Source: an uncultured Neokomagataea sp. (GTDB taxonomy: Bacteria > Pseudomonadota > Alphaproteobacteria > Acetobacterales > Acetobacteraceae). Taken from it: a stretch of DNA of 64,000 bases. Below, piece after piece: positions 43,322 through 52,734 of this stretch. Each line of letters begins with the position of its first letter. Positions within the stretch are counted from its first letter, which is position 1. The stretch spans positions 62,001-126,000 of the forward strand of contig NZ_CAMKWA010000003.1 in the NCBI RefSeq assembly GCF_946476835.1, read 5' to 3'. The position numbers and the translations under genes are program-made. The notes under the pieces were generated by a model. That model was not told where the DNA came from, did not search any database, and saw nothing but the letters and a program-made list of their open reading frames with translations.

Positions 43322-44500
43322 ATGCGCCGCATGATGCGGGAGGCTATGACACGTGCGGTAGCACTGGGGCTTATGGCGTCTGTGTGCGTTGGGCTTGCAC
43401 AGGGCGTCGTTTGGGCGAAACCGCTACATGCGACACATTATGCGGCTCTTCCCGGCTGGCGCACAGAGACGGTTTCGGTGGTTTTGCCTGTTTTGCGGGC
43501 GGAGTGTCGGCGCATTGGGCAATTGCCGCCTGAAACTCTCTTGGGTGGAGCGGTAAAGCTCCCAGCAGGGCGGTATGCTGGAGACTGGGGGGCTGCGTGC
43601 GCGGCTTTGCAAAATATTGCGGTGACGAGCCCTGCTGTGGCGCGGCATTTTGTGGAAGCGTGGTTCAGGCCTTATACGCTGACAGAGCAAGGTGAGATTA
43701 CGGGGTATTTCCAGCCGGTTTTTGAGGCATCCTTACAGCCCGGGGGCGCATACCGGACGCCGATTTATGCGCACCCTTCTGACTTGGTCAGTGTGCCCGG
43801 TACAGATGGCGCACCGATCTCTGGTCGTTGGCAAGATGGGCGTGTGGTGCCGTATTATGATCGGGCACAGATTGATCATGGTGCCTTGAACGGGCGTGGT
43901 TTGGAAGTGGCGTGGCTGAAAAGCCCGGTTGATCGTTTTTTCTTGCAGGTTCAAGGCTCGGGTGTATTGGTACTGCCGGATGGACGGCGTGTGGCTGTGG
44001 GGTATGATGGGCGTAATGGGCGGCCCTATGTTCCGCTTGGGCGGGAAATGGTGCGTGATGGCCTTTTAGCGAGTGGCACGGTCAGCATGGAGAGTATTCG
44101 TGCGTGGCTGGAGGAACACCCTGTGCAGGCATCTGCGTTGATGGAACGCAATCCAAATTATGTCTTTTTTCATTTGGATGGTGAGGCCAGCGCGGTGGGG
44201 CCTAAAGGGGCATTTGGGGTGCCTTTGATGCCCTGGCGCTCTGTCGCGGTGGATCGTTCTGTGGTGCCGTTTGGGGTGCCGCTTTGGGTCCAGACGACCT
44301 TGCCATTGGCGAATGGCACGTCAGAAAAATGGCAGCATTTGGTTTTTGCTCAAGATGTGGGCACGGATATTCGCGGGGTAGGGCGGTTGGATCTCTTTGC
44401 GGGTTCGGGTGAGCAAGCGGCTTATGTAGCGGGGCATTTGCATGAGGTTGGTCGGGTGACGGTTTTGTTGCCGCGTTCTGCTCCGGGGGGGGCTCAATGA
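43322..44500 (+). CDS. mltA: Membrane-bound lytic murein transglycosylase A
   Basis: Cleaves glycan strands of peptidoglycan giving 1,6-anhydro ends. About 392 residues with an N-terminal signal segment (MTRAVALGLMASVCVGLAQG). The MltA domain contains GEITGYFQPVFEASLQPGGAYRTPIY; the C-terminal 3D domain contains the catalytic Asp region HLVFAQDVGTDIRGVGRLDLF. ATG 43322 lies one base past the timA stop; no lipobox Cys is seen, so it may be periplasmic or signal-anchored. Coupled to the DNA methyltransferase downstream by an ATGA overlap. Confidence 0.93.
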   Translation: MRRMMREAMTRAVALGLMASVCVGLAQGVVWAKPLHATHYAALPGWRTETVSVVLPVLRAECRRIGQLPPETLLGGAVKLPAGRYAGDWGAACAALQNIAVTSPAVARHFVEAWFRPYTLTEQGEITGYFQPVFEASLQPGGAYRTPIYAHPSDLVSVPGTDGAPISGRWQDGRVVPYYDRAQIDHGALNGRGLEVAWLKSPVDRFFLQVQGSGVLVLPDGRRVAVGYDGRNGRPYVPLGREMVRDGLLASGTVSMESIRAWLEEHPVQASALMERNPNYVFFHLDGEASAVGPKGAFGVPLMPWRSVAVDRSVVPFGVPLWVQTTLPLANGTSEKWQHLVFAQDVGTDIRGVGRLDLFAGSGEQAAYVAGHLHEVGRVTVLLPRSAPGGAQ

Positions 44501-45318
44501 TACGCAGTCGTAGGGAGCGTTTGGGGGCGCATACGTTAATCCGTGGCGATTGCACGACCGTGTTGCGACGTATGCCTGCGCAAAGTGTTGATGTTATTGT
44601 AACATCGCCGCCGTATAACTTGGGTATTGATTACCGCAGTTATCAGGACCGTCTTCCGGAAGAGTGTTATCTGGAGTGGATGGTTGAAATTTGCGCGAGT
44701 TTGAAGCGCGTTTTGAAGGATGGTGGGTCGTTCTTTTTGAACATGTCGGGCTCATCATCGCAGCCGTGGTTACCGTTTGAGCTGTTGGTGCGGCTGCGTG
44801 AATTATTTGTGCTGCAAAATCATATTACGTGGATCAAATCGGTTTCTGTGGGAGAAAAAACGCACGGGCATTTTAAGCCTTTGAATTCCCATCGCTTTGT
44901 AAACCGTAATCATGAGCATGTTTTTCATTTAACAAAAACGGGGGATGTGCCGGTCTCGCGTTTGGCGGCGGGGGTGCCGTTTACAGATAAAAGTAATATT
45001 CATCGCCGTCGGCATGCGGTTGATCGGCGTTGCCGAGGGGATACGTGGTTTATCCCGTATGAGACGGTCCGTAGTCATAAAGAAAAATTCAGCCACCCGG
45101 GTACATTCCCTGTCGCATTGCCTGAGGCATGTTTGCGTTTACATGGTGCAGGAGAGGGGGATGTGTTGTTGGACCCCTTTGTGGGGGTGGGGACGAGCCT
45201 GATTGCGGCGGAGCGGCAAGGGCTACGTGGTATCGGGATTGATATGGATACGCGCTATGTCAATCTGGCGCGTAAGCGTTTGCGGAGTTTTTTGGATGAT
45301 GGGGCGGCTGGGGCGTAA
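44497..45318 (+). CDS. Orphan DNA methyltransferase (beta class, N4-C or N6-A)
   Basis: A 273-residue SAM-dependent DNA methyltransferase. The catalytic motif IV is TSPPYN at residues 36-41, followed late by motif I DPFVGVGTS near residue 225, i.e. the permuted beta order. TSPPY occurs in N4-cytosine and some N6-adenine enzymes; CcrM-type enzymes usually have DPPY. No restriction endonuclease or specificity gene is nearby, and its start is coupled to mltA by an ATGA overlap. That makes it an orphan methyltransferase that may affect gene expression or the cell cycle. Recognition site unknown. Confidence 0.88.
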   Translation: MIRSRRERLGAHTLIRGDCTTVLRRMPAQSVDVIVTSPPYNLGIDYRSYQDRLPEECYLEWMVEICASLKRVLKDGGSFFLNMSGSSSQPWLPFELLVRLRELFVLQNHITWIKSVSVGEKTHGHFKPLNSHRFVNRNHEHVFHLTKTGDVPVSRLAAGVPFTDKSNIHRRRHAVDRRCRGDTWFIPYETVRSHKEKFSHPGTFPVALPEACLRLHGAGEGDVLLDPFVGVGTSLIAAERQGLRGIGIDMDTRYVNLARKRLRSFLDDGAAGA

Positions 45319-45448
45319 GTGCTGCTTATGGTGGCGTGATGTTTAGAGTAATAATGCCAAGTCGAAATTAAATTTCGTGTAAAAATAATATTTGTTTCGC
45401 GTGTGTTTTCTATAATTTTTTATAGTTGATACGTGGAATTGAAATTAA

Positions 45449-47764
45449 ATGATCAGTTTTAGAAAAGCAGCAGCGTTGCTCTGCGCTGTGATGCTGATGG
45501 CTGCGCATGTCGCGCAATCGGCACCGGTGAAAAAACAAAATGATGAAACGATTGTCGTCGCGGGAAAGCGTTCACGCTCTCAGTTGAGCGTTGGGAATGC
45601 GGCGATACAAAAACAATTGCCGGGCAGTTCGCCATTGCAGGCGTTGCAGATTTTGCCGGGGGTTATGTACACAACAGCGGATCCTTGGGGCGCTACGGAA
45701 CAGAATGCGGCGCTCTATATTCATGGTTTTGCGCAAAGTCAGCTTGGCTTTACGATGGATGGTATTCCGCTGGGGGATCAAACATATAATAATTACAATG
45801 GTCTTTCGCCCCAGCGTGCGGTGGCGAGTGAGAATGTGGCCAATGTTTCTCTGTCATCCGGGGCAGGGGATTTAAGCACGGCGTCCACCAGTAATTTGGG
45901 TGGTACGATCCAAACGCTTTCGAGTGACCCGAAGCGGAAGCGTGGTGGCCAAGTGTCACAAAGCTTTGGCAGTTACGCGACGTTTCGGACGTTTGTGCGC
46001 CTTGATACGGGTGATTTTGGTCATAATAACCGTGCGTATATCAGCTATCTTCGCCAAGATGCGCGGGCTTGGGATTATCATGAGCATCAGCGTGGTCAGC
46101 AGGTAAACCTGAAGTTCTTGCATGATGGGATGAGTGACCGCCTGACGGTTTATCTGGACTGGTTGGATAAAGCCGAAGGTAATGAAGATGCGGTTGTGCT
46201 GCCTTCTAATGTCTATACGCGGCCTTCGTTCTATCCGGATGTTCAGCAGGCGATGGCGTATTTGGGGCCGAATGGCGTGCCGCCTAAGGCTGATGGTTTG
46301 AACTTCCGTGATTATGCCAGTACGGCCCTGCGGCAAGATTTTTTAGGGTATGTCCGCGACGAGCATCATTTTTCGGATAAGCTGACGCTGACGACCACGG
46401 TATATGGTCATCATGATGCCTCCGCCGGTGTGGTGACGACGCCGATTGGGGCGGCGGGGATTTCTAAGATACTGACGGCTTATTATCCGAATAGGGATAT
46501 CCGGTCTTTATTTGGGAATTCTGGGTATACGAACCGTACGACGGAATATTCGATCACACGGGAAGGTGTGACGTCTAACCTCGATTATCAGTTTGCGCAT
46601 CATATGATTGAGGTGGGTGGATGGTATGAGCGGAATGACAACACGTTTGAACGCCGTTGGTATCCGTTCTCTGCGAGCAATCCGCTATCGCCCTATACAC
46701 GGCCGCAGGACCCGTTGATCCAGCAATTTGCCAATGATTTCCAGACCAACACGTTTCAAACGCATGTGCAGGACCGTTGGGAGGTTACGCCTTCTTTGAG
46801 TGTTCAGGCTGGGTTTAAATCGAGTCTGCAATACACGAATGGACGTTTGACGATCCCCGGTTTGGCGGCGTCTTTGTCTCCTGCGGGGTCTGCGACGGCC
46901 GCGGGTGGGCAGATTGATGCTACGGATGCGTTTTTGCCCAGTGTTGGTGCGGTGTGGCGTTTTGGCGCGCATGATCAGTTGTTTGCGAATATTCAGAAGA
47001 ATATGCGTGGGTATCAGGCTTTGGGGTATGGTTATGCGACGCCATGGGGGATTCCGAGCCAAGCGGGATTTGAAAATTTTCGTAAAAATGGACATCCAGA
47101 GACATCATGGACGTATGAAGCGGGGTGGCGTTTTAATCACCGCTTGAGTGAGGCTCCGTTGGTGAGCATTGATGGGCAGGTTTCTTATTATCACGTTGAT
47201 TTTTCAAACCGTTTGCTGACGGTGAGTTCGTCTCCACAAATTACGAGCTTGACTGGTGCGGCAGCGTTGTTGGCGAATGTGGGCGGTGTGACGACGAATG
47301 GTGCGGATGCAGAGTTTACGTTGCACTTGCCGTGGCATCTCTCACTGTACGATGCGGCCTCTTATAATCGGTCTACTTATGACAACAATTATCAATCAGG
47401 CAGTGCGTTGGTGCAAACGGCGGGTAAAAATGTTGTCGCGGTGCCAGATTGGATGAACAAATTCATCTTTGCCTATAATCATGATGGCGCATTCGCCCAG
47501 ATCACGGGGAATTACATTGGCCGTCGGTATGCGACATATCTGAATGATTTGTCTGTGACGCCTATGACGTTGTTTGGGTTTAGTGGTGGTTATACTTTCC
47601 AGAAGTTGCCTGTCCTGAAAGATGCCAGCGTGCAGTTTAACGTGACGAACCTGACCAATACGCGCAATTGGTCCACCATTTTAGCGACGAACGCCTCAAA
47701 GCAATTTACGGCGTATCCGACGGCTCCACGTGAGTTTTTTGTCACGCTGAGTGGTCATTTCTAA
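45449..47764 (+). CDS. TonB-dependent receptor
   Basis: Outer-membrane receptor of 771 residues. Signal peptide residues about 1-24 (ending AAHVAQSA). TonB-box-like ETIVVAGKRSR follows, then a plug with LQALQILPGVMY, AALYIHGF, LGFTMDGIPLGDQTY and LGGTIQTLSSDP. The barrel runs to FFVTLSGHF with terminal Phe. The plug is of the type found in copper, iron and small-metabolite receptors, so the ligand is not assignable. The 130-bp upstream region is AT-rich. A tri-heme peroxidase follows on the same strand after a 333-bp gap. Confidence 0.9.
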   Translation: MISFRKAAALLCAVMLMAAHVAQSAPVKKQNDETIVVAGKRSRSQLSVGNAAIQKQLPGSSPLQALQILPGVMYTTADPWGATEQNAALYIHGFAQSQLGFTMDGIPLGDQTYNNYNGLSPQRAVASENVANVSLSSGAGDLSTASTSNLGGTIQTLSSDPKRKRGGQVSQSFGSYATFRTFVRLDTGDFGHNNRAYISYLRQDARAWDYHEHQRGQQVNLKFLHDGMSDRLTVYLDWLDKAEGNEDAVVLPSNVYTRPSFYPDVQQAMAYLGPNGVPPKADGLNFRDYASTALRQDFLGYVRDEHHFSDKLTLTTTVYGHHDASAGVVTTPIGAAGISKILTAYYPNRDIRSLFGNSGYTNRTTEYSITREGVTSNLDYQFAHHMIEVGGWYERNDNTFERRWYPFSASNPLSPYTRPQDPLIQQFANDFQTNTFQTHVQDRWEVTPSLSVQAGFKSSLQYTNGRLTIPGLAASLSPAGSATAAGGQIDATDAFLPSVGAVWRFGAHDQLFANIQKNMRGYQALGYGYATPWGIPSQAGFENFRKNGHPETSWTYEAGWRFNHRLSEAPLVSIDGQVSYYHVDFSNRLLTVSSSPQITSLTGAAALLANVGGVTTNGADAEFTLHLPWHLSLYDAASYNRSTYDNNYQSGSALVQTAGKNVVAVPDWMNKFIFAYNHDGAFAQITGNYIGRRYATYLNDLSVTPMTLFGFSGGYTFQKLPVLKDASVQFNVTNLTNTRNWSTILATNASKQFTAYPTAPREFFVTLSGHF

Positions 47765-47835
47765 ATTAGGGTGATCATGGGTAAGGCTGTGTCTTGAAAC
47801 GGTGTTTTCACGGCACAGCCTTACGATGTTTATGG

Positions 47836-47860
47836 GGCAGATCGTGTGCGTGCTGAACCG
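47836..47860 (+). repeat. 25-bp exact direct repeat, intergenic copy
   Basis: Starts GGCAGATCGTGTGCG and ends TGAACCG. It is identical to 48946-48970 inside the peroxidase gene, where it encodes residues ADRVRAEP. Flanks do not match. Confidence 0.9.
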
Positions 47861-47985
47861 TGGTGAGACCGGCTATTTTTGTGAACGGAAAGCGGAATAA
47901 AAATTCTCACAAATGTTAGTTTTTCAGACATTTTTGTGGGTGATTTCTTTGGGGTGTAGCGGTTTCTTTTGCGGAACTGAGTGAG

Positions 47986-48005
47986 GCCGATCACGTTTGA
48001 TCGGC
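47986..48005. promoter_or_regulatory. Perfect inverted repeat upstream of peroxidase
   Basis: GCCGATCA-CGTT-TGATCGGC, 8-bp arms, ends 92 bp before the peroxidase start. It could be an operator for a redox or iron regulator, or a stem-loop ending the receptor transcript. It is not an FNR box, because the half-sites point the other way. Confidence 0.45.
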
Positions 48006-48097
48006 AGGGCTTGTTTTTCTGACAGGTTCAATCGCTTGGACATTTGAGACTGAGTTGCTCATTTTGAGCCTATCTACCGCTACATGGAGTGAGTGCA

Positions 48098-49564
48098 GTG
48101 CGGCAAAGCACAATTATACGAGGCATTGCAGCCCTCGCAGCCCTTGGTGTTGCCACTTGGGGTGGAACTGTCACGTATCTTGAGCATTTTGATCATGCTG
48201 GTGCACCTAAGCTGCCAGCAGGAAGCCCAACGCTGCATGACCCTGTCTCCATGGCAGCGTTCTCTGCGTTTCAAGAAGTGCGTTGTGACTACTGTCACAC
48301 GAAGGGTGCGGACCTTCCGTTCTATTTTAAGCTTCCCCTTGCTAATCAGATCATGAGCCATGATTTGACGGAAGGGCAGCTGCATTTCAGTTTCGCGCCC
48401 ATTATTGCTGATTTCCAGCAAGGTAAGCCGCCAACAATTGAGCAGTTGTCTCGTATTGAGGAAGTGATTTCTCAAAACCGGATGCCGCCGAAGGTTTACC
48501 TGACGATGCATCCGCATGCGTATTTGGATGAGAAGCAGCGCAACGATATTCTGACATGGGTGCGTGAGCAGCGTGCACGGTATTATGCGAGTGCCGATGT
48601 TGCGCCAGCTTTCCGCGGTGAGGTTGTGCAGCCAATTCCAGAAGTGGCCTCGGTAGATTGGAAGAAGGCGGCTCTTGGTCGTACGCTGTATTTCGATAAG
48701 CATTTGTCAGGTGATGGCACGCTGAATTGTGCAAGCTGCCATGGCTTGAACAAGGGCGGTGTTGATAATCTTGTCACCTCTACCGGGATTAATGGACAGA
48801 AGGGGCCAATTAACGCGCCGTCTGTTTATAATGCGACGTTCAATATGGCGCAGTTCTGGGATGGTCGTGCGAAGGACTTGGCTGCGCAAGCTGCTGGTCC
48901 TGTGACGAACCCGAAGGAAATGGGCTCGCATAACTGGGATGAAGCGGCAGATCGTGTGCGTGCTGAACCGGGTATGGCTGAGTTGTTTGAGCCGATTTAT
49001 GGTCCAAACAGCATCAGTAAAGATACGGTGACGGATGCGATTGCGGAATATGAAAAGACGTTGATCACGCCGGATAGCCGTTTTGACCAATATCTGAAGG
49101 GTGCTTCTGGCGCGATTACGGCGCAAGAAAAGCGTGGGTATGAGCGCTTTAAGGAAATTGGCTGCTCTGGTTGCCATAGTGGTGTGGCTATGGGTGGTGA
49201 TGCGTATGAAGTGATGGGGCTGGAAGGTCCTTACTTCGCGGATCGTCATACGGCTCTGACGGCTGCGGATGATGGGCGTATTGGGGTGACGAAGAACCCT
49301 AATGACGAACATCGTTTCAAGGTTCCGAACCTGCGTAACGTTGCGTTGACCGGTCCGTGGTTCCATGATGGTTCTGCGAAGACATTGGAAGATGCTGTTC
49401 GTATGATGGCGAAGTATCAGACGCCAGATCATGACATCTCGGATCAGGATGTGAATGATATTACAGCCTTCTTGAAAACATTGACGGGTAAGTATCAGGG
49501 CGTTTCGTTGGATCAGGTGACGGAGCAGCCGGAACTGAAACCGGCAGGGCAAGCTGCAAATTAA
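48098..49564 (+). CDS. Tri-heme cytochrome c / quinol peroxidase (YhjA-like)
   Basis: A 488-residue periplasm-facing peroxidase anchored by an N-terminal helix (IIRGIAALAALGVATWGG). Three c-type heme motifs are present: CDYCH (63-67) in an N-terminal heme-binding domain with ADLPFYFKLPLANQIMSHDLTEG, CASCH (211-215) and CSGCH (356-360) in a MauG/CcpA-type diheme part. That layout matches E. coli YhjA, which takes electrons from quinol to reduce hydrogen peroxide. GTG 48098 has GGAG eight bases upstream; GTG 48089 in frame is less well spaced. Contains one copy of a 25-bp repeat found upstream. Confidence 0.93.
   Translation: MRQSTIIRGIAALAALGVATWGGTVTYLEHFDHAGAPKLPAGSPTLHDPVSMAAFSAFQEVRCDYCHTKGADLPFYFKLPLANQIMSHDLTEGQLHFSFAPIIADFQQGKPPTIEQLSRIEEVISQNRMPPKVYLTMHPHAYLDEKQRNDILTWVREQRARYYASADVAPAFRGEVVQPIPEVASVDWKKAALGRTLYFDKHLSGDGTLNCASCHGLNKGGVDNLVTSTGINGQKGPINAPSVYNATFNMAQFWDGRAKDLAAQAAGPVTNPKEMGSHNWDEAADRVRAEPGMAELFEPIYGPNSISKDTVTDAIAEYEKTLITPDSRFDQYLKGASGAITAQEKRGYERFKEIGCSGCHSGVAMGGDAYEVMGLEGPYFADRHTALTAADDGRIGVTKNPNDEHRFKVPNLRNVALTGPWFHDGSAKTLEDAVRMMAKYQTPDHDISDQDVNDITAFLKTLTGKYQGVSLDQVTEQPELKPAGQAAN
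48946..48970 (+). repeat. 25-bp exact direct repeat, coding copy
   Basis: Identical to the intergenic copy at 47836-47860. Here it lies in the peroxidase gene in the reading frame giving ADRVRAEP (residues 284-291). Confidence 0.9.
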
Positions 49565-49589
49565 AAGTATCTTGCGCGTTTAGAGACGG

Positions 49590-49626
49590 AAAATGGCCTT
49601 GGGAGGGTTCTCTCAAGGCCATTTTT
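49590..49626 (+). terminator. Rho-independent terminator of peroxidase gene
   Basis: AAAATGGCCTTG (49590-49601) pairs with CAAGGCCATTTT (49614-49625), then T. A strong GC core with a T-run 25 bp after the stop. Confidence 0.92.
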
Positions 49627-49726
49627 GTATTTCGGGCGTTGTTTGATCTGTACTCTGCTTTTAACAGTGAGGCATCTTTACGGTGCGGCACCGTGAGTGT
49701 GTTCGATGTAGAGGATTGTGGAGCGT

Positions 49727-50404
49727 ATGGCGAAGCGACGGAATGTGCGGGAAGAGGAGGCAACGTTGTGGCGTTTGGTCATGCGCGATGTTGTGCCCTT
49801 GCATTCTGACGCATCGAGTACGGAGCAATGTGAAGAGAAGGACGGTGCCGCGTTACCACAAGAGCCGGAAAAGGCTGCGCCGCCGGTTCAGAAAAAACGT
49901 GTAAAAACGAAGGCAATGCGCCGGGTTGTTATGGCCCCAGCCCCAACGTCTGTGCCGGTGCAGGCTGTTACGCCAGAGCAAGCGGCTTATCGTGTGGATG
50001 TGCCAGAGCCGAGTTTTGCGGATATGATGGCGCGTTCGATCCGGCGTTTGCCTAAAGTCGGGGCTTTGAAGGTAGGGGTTCGGGCGCCGGGTTTGGATAA
50101 TACAAGCTGGAAGCGTCTGACCCGAGGGACGTTGCGTGTCGAGGCAAAGTTAGATCTGCATGGTTATATTGTGCAGGATGCTTTTGAGCGTTTGCTCGAT
50201 TTTTTGCAGCGCGCTCGGACACAAAACTTAAAGTGTATTGAAGTGGTGACGGGACTGGGCAGCGGAGAGCAGAGTGGTGCTATCCGCAGGGAGTTACCGT
50301 TGTGGTTACAGCGGGCGGATATACGCGGCATGATTTTGGCGGTTGTGCACACCCATAAGGCCAACCACGGTGCTGTTCGTATTCTTTTGAAAACACGCCG
50401 TTAA
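49727..50404 (+). CDS. Smr-domain protein
   Basis: About 225 residues with a basic, low-complexity N-terminal half and a C-terminal Smr domain (residues about 140-225): LDLHGYIVQDAFERLLDFL, then VVTGLGSGEQSGAIRRELP and VVHTHKANHGAVRILLK. The LDLHG and TG-x-G motifs are those of Smr/MutS2-C endonuclease-like domains that nick branched DNA or cleave stalled mRNA. In many alphaproteobacteria it sits right after mltA; here a methyltransferase, a TonB receptor and a peroxidase lie between. ATG 49727 is preferred, GTG 49718 possible. Confidence 0.88.
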   Translation: MAKRRNVREEEATLWRLVMRDVVPLHSDASSTEQCEEKDGAALPQEPEKAAPPVQKKRVKTKAMRRVVMAPAPTSVPVQAVTPEQAAYRVDVPEPSFADMMARSIRRLPKVGALKVGVRAPGLDNTSWKRLTRGTLRVEAKLDLHGYIVQDAFERLLDFLQRARTQNLKCIEVVTGLGSGEQSGAIRRELPLWLQRADIRGMILAVVHTHKANHGAVRILLKTRR

Positions 50405-50510
50405 GAACGCTTCGGGCTGTTGTGCAGTATGTGCGTATTGCCATGAAGGGGTGTACTACTGCAGGGGATAAAATCATTGAATTGCCCTGTATTGGCGGGG
50501 GGAGAGCAGC

Positions 50511-51644
50511 TTAAAGGCGTGTCTCTTGTCCAAGGCGCCAGCGTGGCGTGTTCATAGCGATCCAGCGGCGGAGGGCTAGTTGAGCCTCTGGGGTTGGGCG
50601 AATACGTGAGAAGAAGGGCGCAGCGTTGTCTTCTGTCTCAAGGCTGAAGTGATAGGTTTCTGCCCAGTGGCGGATGCTGTCATCATCCGTGGCTGCCGTG
50701 CAGGCCTTTTTCCAGCGCTCTACCAGTGGTCGTGGGGTGAGCATGGGGAGGGCAACGGCAAAAGGTGTGCAAACCCCAGCAGAGACTGCTTGCCAAGCGG
50801 CAAATAGCGGCCCCTCAGGAGGGCGATGGCGCATTTGTTCACTGATTTCGAGGAAATTGGGAATATCGTTGAGCGGTGTGCCGGAGAGGTCACCGGTATG
50901 ATAGAGGGGGGCGACGCCTTCGGGGAGATTTTTGAGTGTTTCCAGCAGTGGTGCATCGCCGCGTGTTGGCAGGATTTGCACGGCATCAACTAGGCCAGTA
51001 TGCAGCGCTTGGAGAGCATCTTGTGCTGTGGCGAAGCCAGATATGGGGGTGGGGTGTAAATCCAGTAATGTGAGGCCGAGCAACGCGCTTAATTCATTGC
51101 CTGTGGGGCGTGAGACTGCGAGTTTGAGGGAGCGACCGTGGAAAAAGCTCCGTAGGCGATGTGCAAAATTTTGGTGGGTATCCGTCCGCGTTACGACGAC
51201 GGAGGCTGTGTGGGCGACGAGGAGCGGAATCCAGCGTGTAAAATCATAATGTGTGCGTGGGTCACCGGTTTGTGCGGCGATAAAAGCACTCCCGGGGACA
51301 ACGAGAGCAGTTTGAGCATCCGCCGCGACGTTACTGTCAAACTCGTTCGCGACTTTGACGCCATCCAAGCCGATATCGGGTGAGAGTTGGATTGGGAGGC
51401 TGAGGCCCAATCCGTGGCTCAGGGCGTTGGTGGCAAGTTCTCCAAATTGTCCGGGGATGGAGTGTAATGTGCCGCCAATCAGCAATTGTGCGTTTGGAAG
51501 GGCGGAAGAAGCTGCCGCGCGGAGTAACTGTGGGGCACAACTCAAGCCCGCTAGGGCCGAAGCGATAAAACGACGGCGTGAGAGCGGACTGGGCCCGTGA
51601 GGGGCCTGTGTCTTTGGGAACAGGGGCGCGGCGCTTTGTGTCAC
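50511..51644 (-). CDS. Tat-exported periplasmic binding protein (Bug/TctC-like)
   Basis: A 377-residue secreted protein with a twin-arginine signal ([14 protein letters not shown] at about residues 22-35). The mature part has the shape of TctC/Bug tricarboxylate-type solute-binding proteins: a first segment with [24 protein letters not shown] and [11 protein letters not shown], then a [17 protein letters not shown] lobe. The match is distant and no transporter membrane genes are adjacent, so it may serve an unlinked system or be a stand-alone sensor. GTG start overlaps the hemF stop (GTGA), so it is translationally coupled to hemF. Confidence 0.5.
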   Translation of the reverse strand: MTQSAAPLFPKTQAPHGPSPLSRRRFIASALAGLSCAPQLLRAAASSALPNAQLLIGGTLHSIPGQFGELATNALSHGLGLSLPIQLSPDIGLDGVKVANEFDSNVAADAQTALVVPGSAFIAAQTGDPRTHYDFTRWIPLLVAHTASVVVTRTDTHQNFAHRLRSFFHGRSLKLAVSRPTGNELSALLGLTLLDLHPTPISGFATAQDALQALHTGLVDAVQILPTRGDAPLLETLKNLPEGVAPLYHTGDLSGTPLNDIPNFLEISEQMRHRPPEGPLFAAWQAVSAGVCTPFAVALPMLTPRPLVERWKKACTAATDDDSIRHWAETYHFSLETEDNAAPFFSRIRPTPEAQLALRRWIAMNTPRWRLGQETRL

Positions 51645-52558
51645 GGCCAGCGTACTTCCGGTGGCATGCTCATGAGAATGGCCTCGGTGTTTCCACCTGT
51701 TTTGATACCGAATAATGTCCCGCGATCGTGCAGGAGGTTGAACTCTACATAGCGGCCGCGGCGGATCAATTGTGCTTCACGGTCTGCATCATTCCAGCGT
51801 GTGTACATGCGGCGGCGTACAATGGCGGGGTAAGCATCATGAAAAGCCATGCCGACATCTTGAGTGAAGCGGAAGTCTGCGTCGAGGTTCCCTGTAGAAT
51901 GTTGGTCGTAGAAAATACCACCTAAGCCGCGTGGTTCGTTGCGGTGGGGAAGGTGGAAGTAGCGGTCACACCATTCTTTGAACTTTGGATAATATTCAGG
52001 GTCGTGTTTGTCACACGCGGTTTGGAACATTTTGTGGAAATAATCCGCGTCGCTGCGTGCTGTTTGGCTTTGTGGGAACATGGGGGTGATGTCCCCGCCG
52101 CCGCCGAACCAGCCTTTCGTCGTGACGATCATGCGGGTGTTAAAATGTGCGGCGCTCACATGGGGGTTGCATGGGTGGGCAACGAGAGAAACGCCTGTGG
52201 CAAAAAAGCGTGGGTCTTCTGAGGCGCCGGGGATGTTTTTGCGGAACTCTGGAGAAAATTCGCCCCATACGGTTGAGACATTTACGCCGACTTTTTCAAA
52301 AACACGTCCCCGCATGACGGACATCACACCGCCGCCACCTTCTTCGCGTGTCCAAGCAGTGCGGGTGAAACGACCGGGGGCACTAGCCTTTTTGAGGACT
52401 TGTGTGTCTCCCGCAGCGGCTTCGTCTTCGAGCGCTTCGTAGGAGGCGCAAATCCGGTCACGTAAGGTTTCGAACCATGCACGTGCTTGGTCTTTAAGTG
52501 CGTCATGTGGCACATCGGCGCGCTGTGATGAGCTGAAAGCGGCGGTAGTCTGATCCAT
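51641..52558 (-). CDS. hemF: Oxygen-dependent coproporphyrinogen-III oxidase
   Basis: Oxidatively decarboxylates coproporphyrinogen III to protoporphyrinogen IX using O2; 305 residues. Hallmarks are [65 protein letters not shown] and [28 protein letters not shown]. The gene is divergent from mtnP, and a perfect FNR-type box lies 177 bp before its start. Coupled to a Tat-exported binding protein downstream. Confidence 0.97.
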   Translation of the reverse strand: MDQTTAAFSSSQRADVPHDALKDQARAWFETLRDRICASYEALEDEAAAGDTQVLKKASAPGRFTRTAWTREEGGGGVMSVMRGRVFEKVGVNVSTVWGEFSPEFRKNIPGASEDPRFFATGVSLVAHPCNPHVSAAHFNTRMIVTTKGWFGGGGDITPMFPQSQTARSDADYFHKMFQTACDKHDPEYYPKFKEWCDRYFHLPHRNEPRGLGGIFYDQHSTGNLDADFRFTQDVGMAFHDAYPAIVRRRMYTRWNDADREAQLIRRGRYVEFNLLHDRGTLFGIKTGGNTEAILMSMPPEVRWP

Positions 52559-52734
52559 GTTCCGTTTCCCTATCCCCGTGGGATGAGATGACCTTGACCC
52601 GAGACGTCCTAGCAGAATGAACGGGCGACGAATAGCGTGCGCTGCACCGATGGAGCGGAGGTATAGTCTCTACTCTCTACGGCAAAAGCATGGCGCTGCG
52701 TGTGCTAACATGGTGTTAAGCATCTTTTCGAGAG

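Larger units (their letters stand above)
47765..48097. other. Structured intergenic region before the tri-heme peroxidase
   Basis: No gene was found here. The region holds an 11-bp perfect stem (GTAAGGCTGTG 47781-47791 with CACAGCCTTAC 47814-47824), then a 25-bp sequence at 47836-47860 identical to part of the peroxidase gene, then AT-rich sequence with an imperfect CACAAA/TTTGTG repeat, and a palindrome at 47986-48005. The receptor transcript may terminate within it, but no hairpin is followed by a clear T-run. Confidence 0.6.

Noticed and set aside
45390-45448. Possible sigma-70 promoter TTGTTT / TATAAT before the TonB receptor gene at 45449
   Set aside because: The spacer is only about 13 bp, too short to call a promoter.
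48707-49552. 281-codon minus-strand frame opposite the peroxidase gene
   Set aside because: Arg/Thr-rich shadow of a gene with three clear heme motifs on the plus strand.
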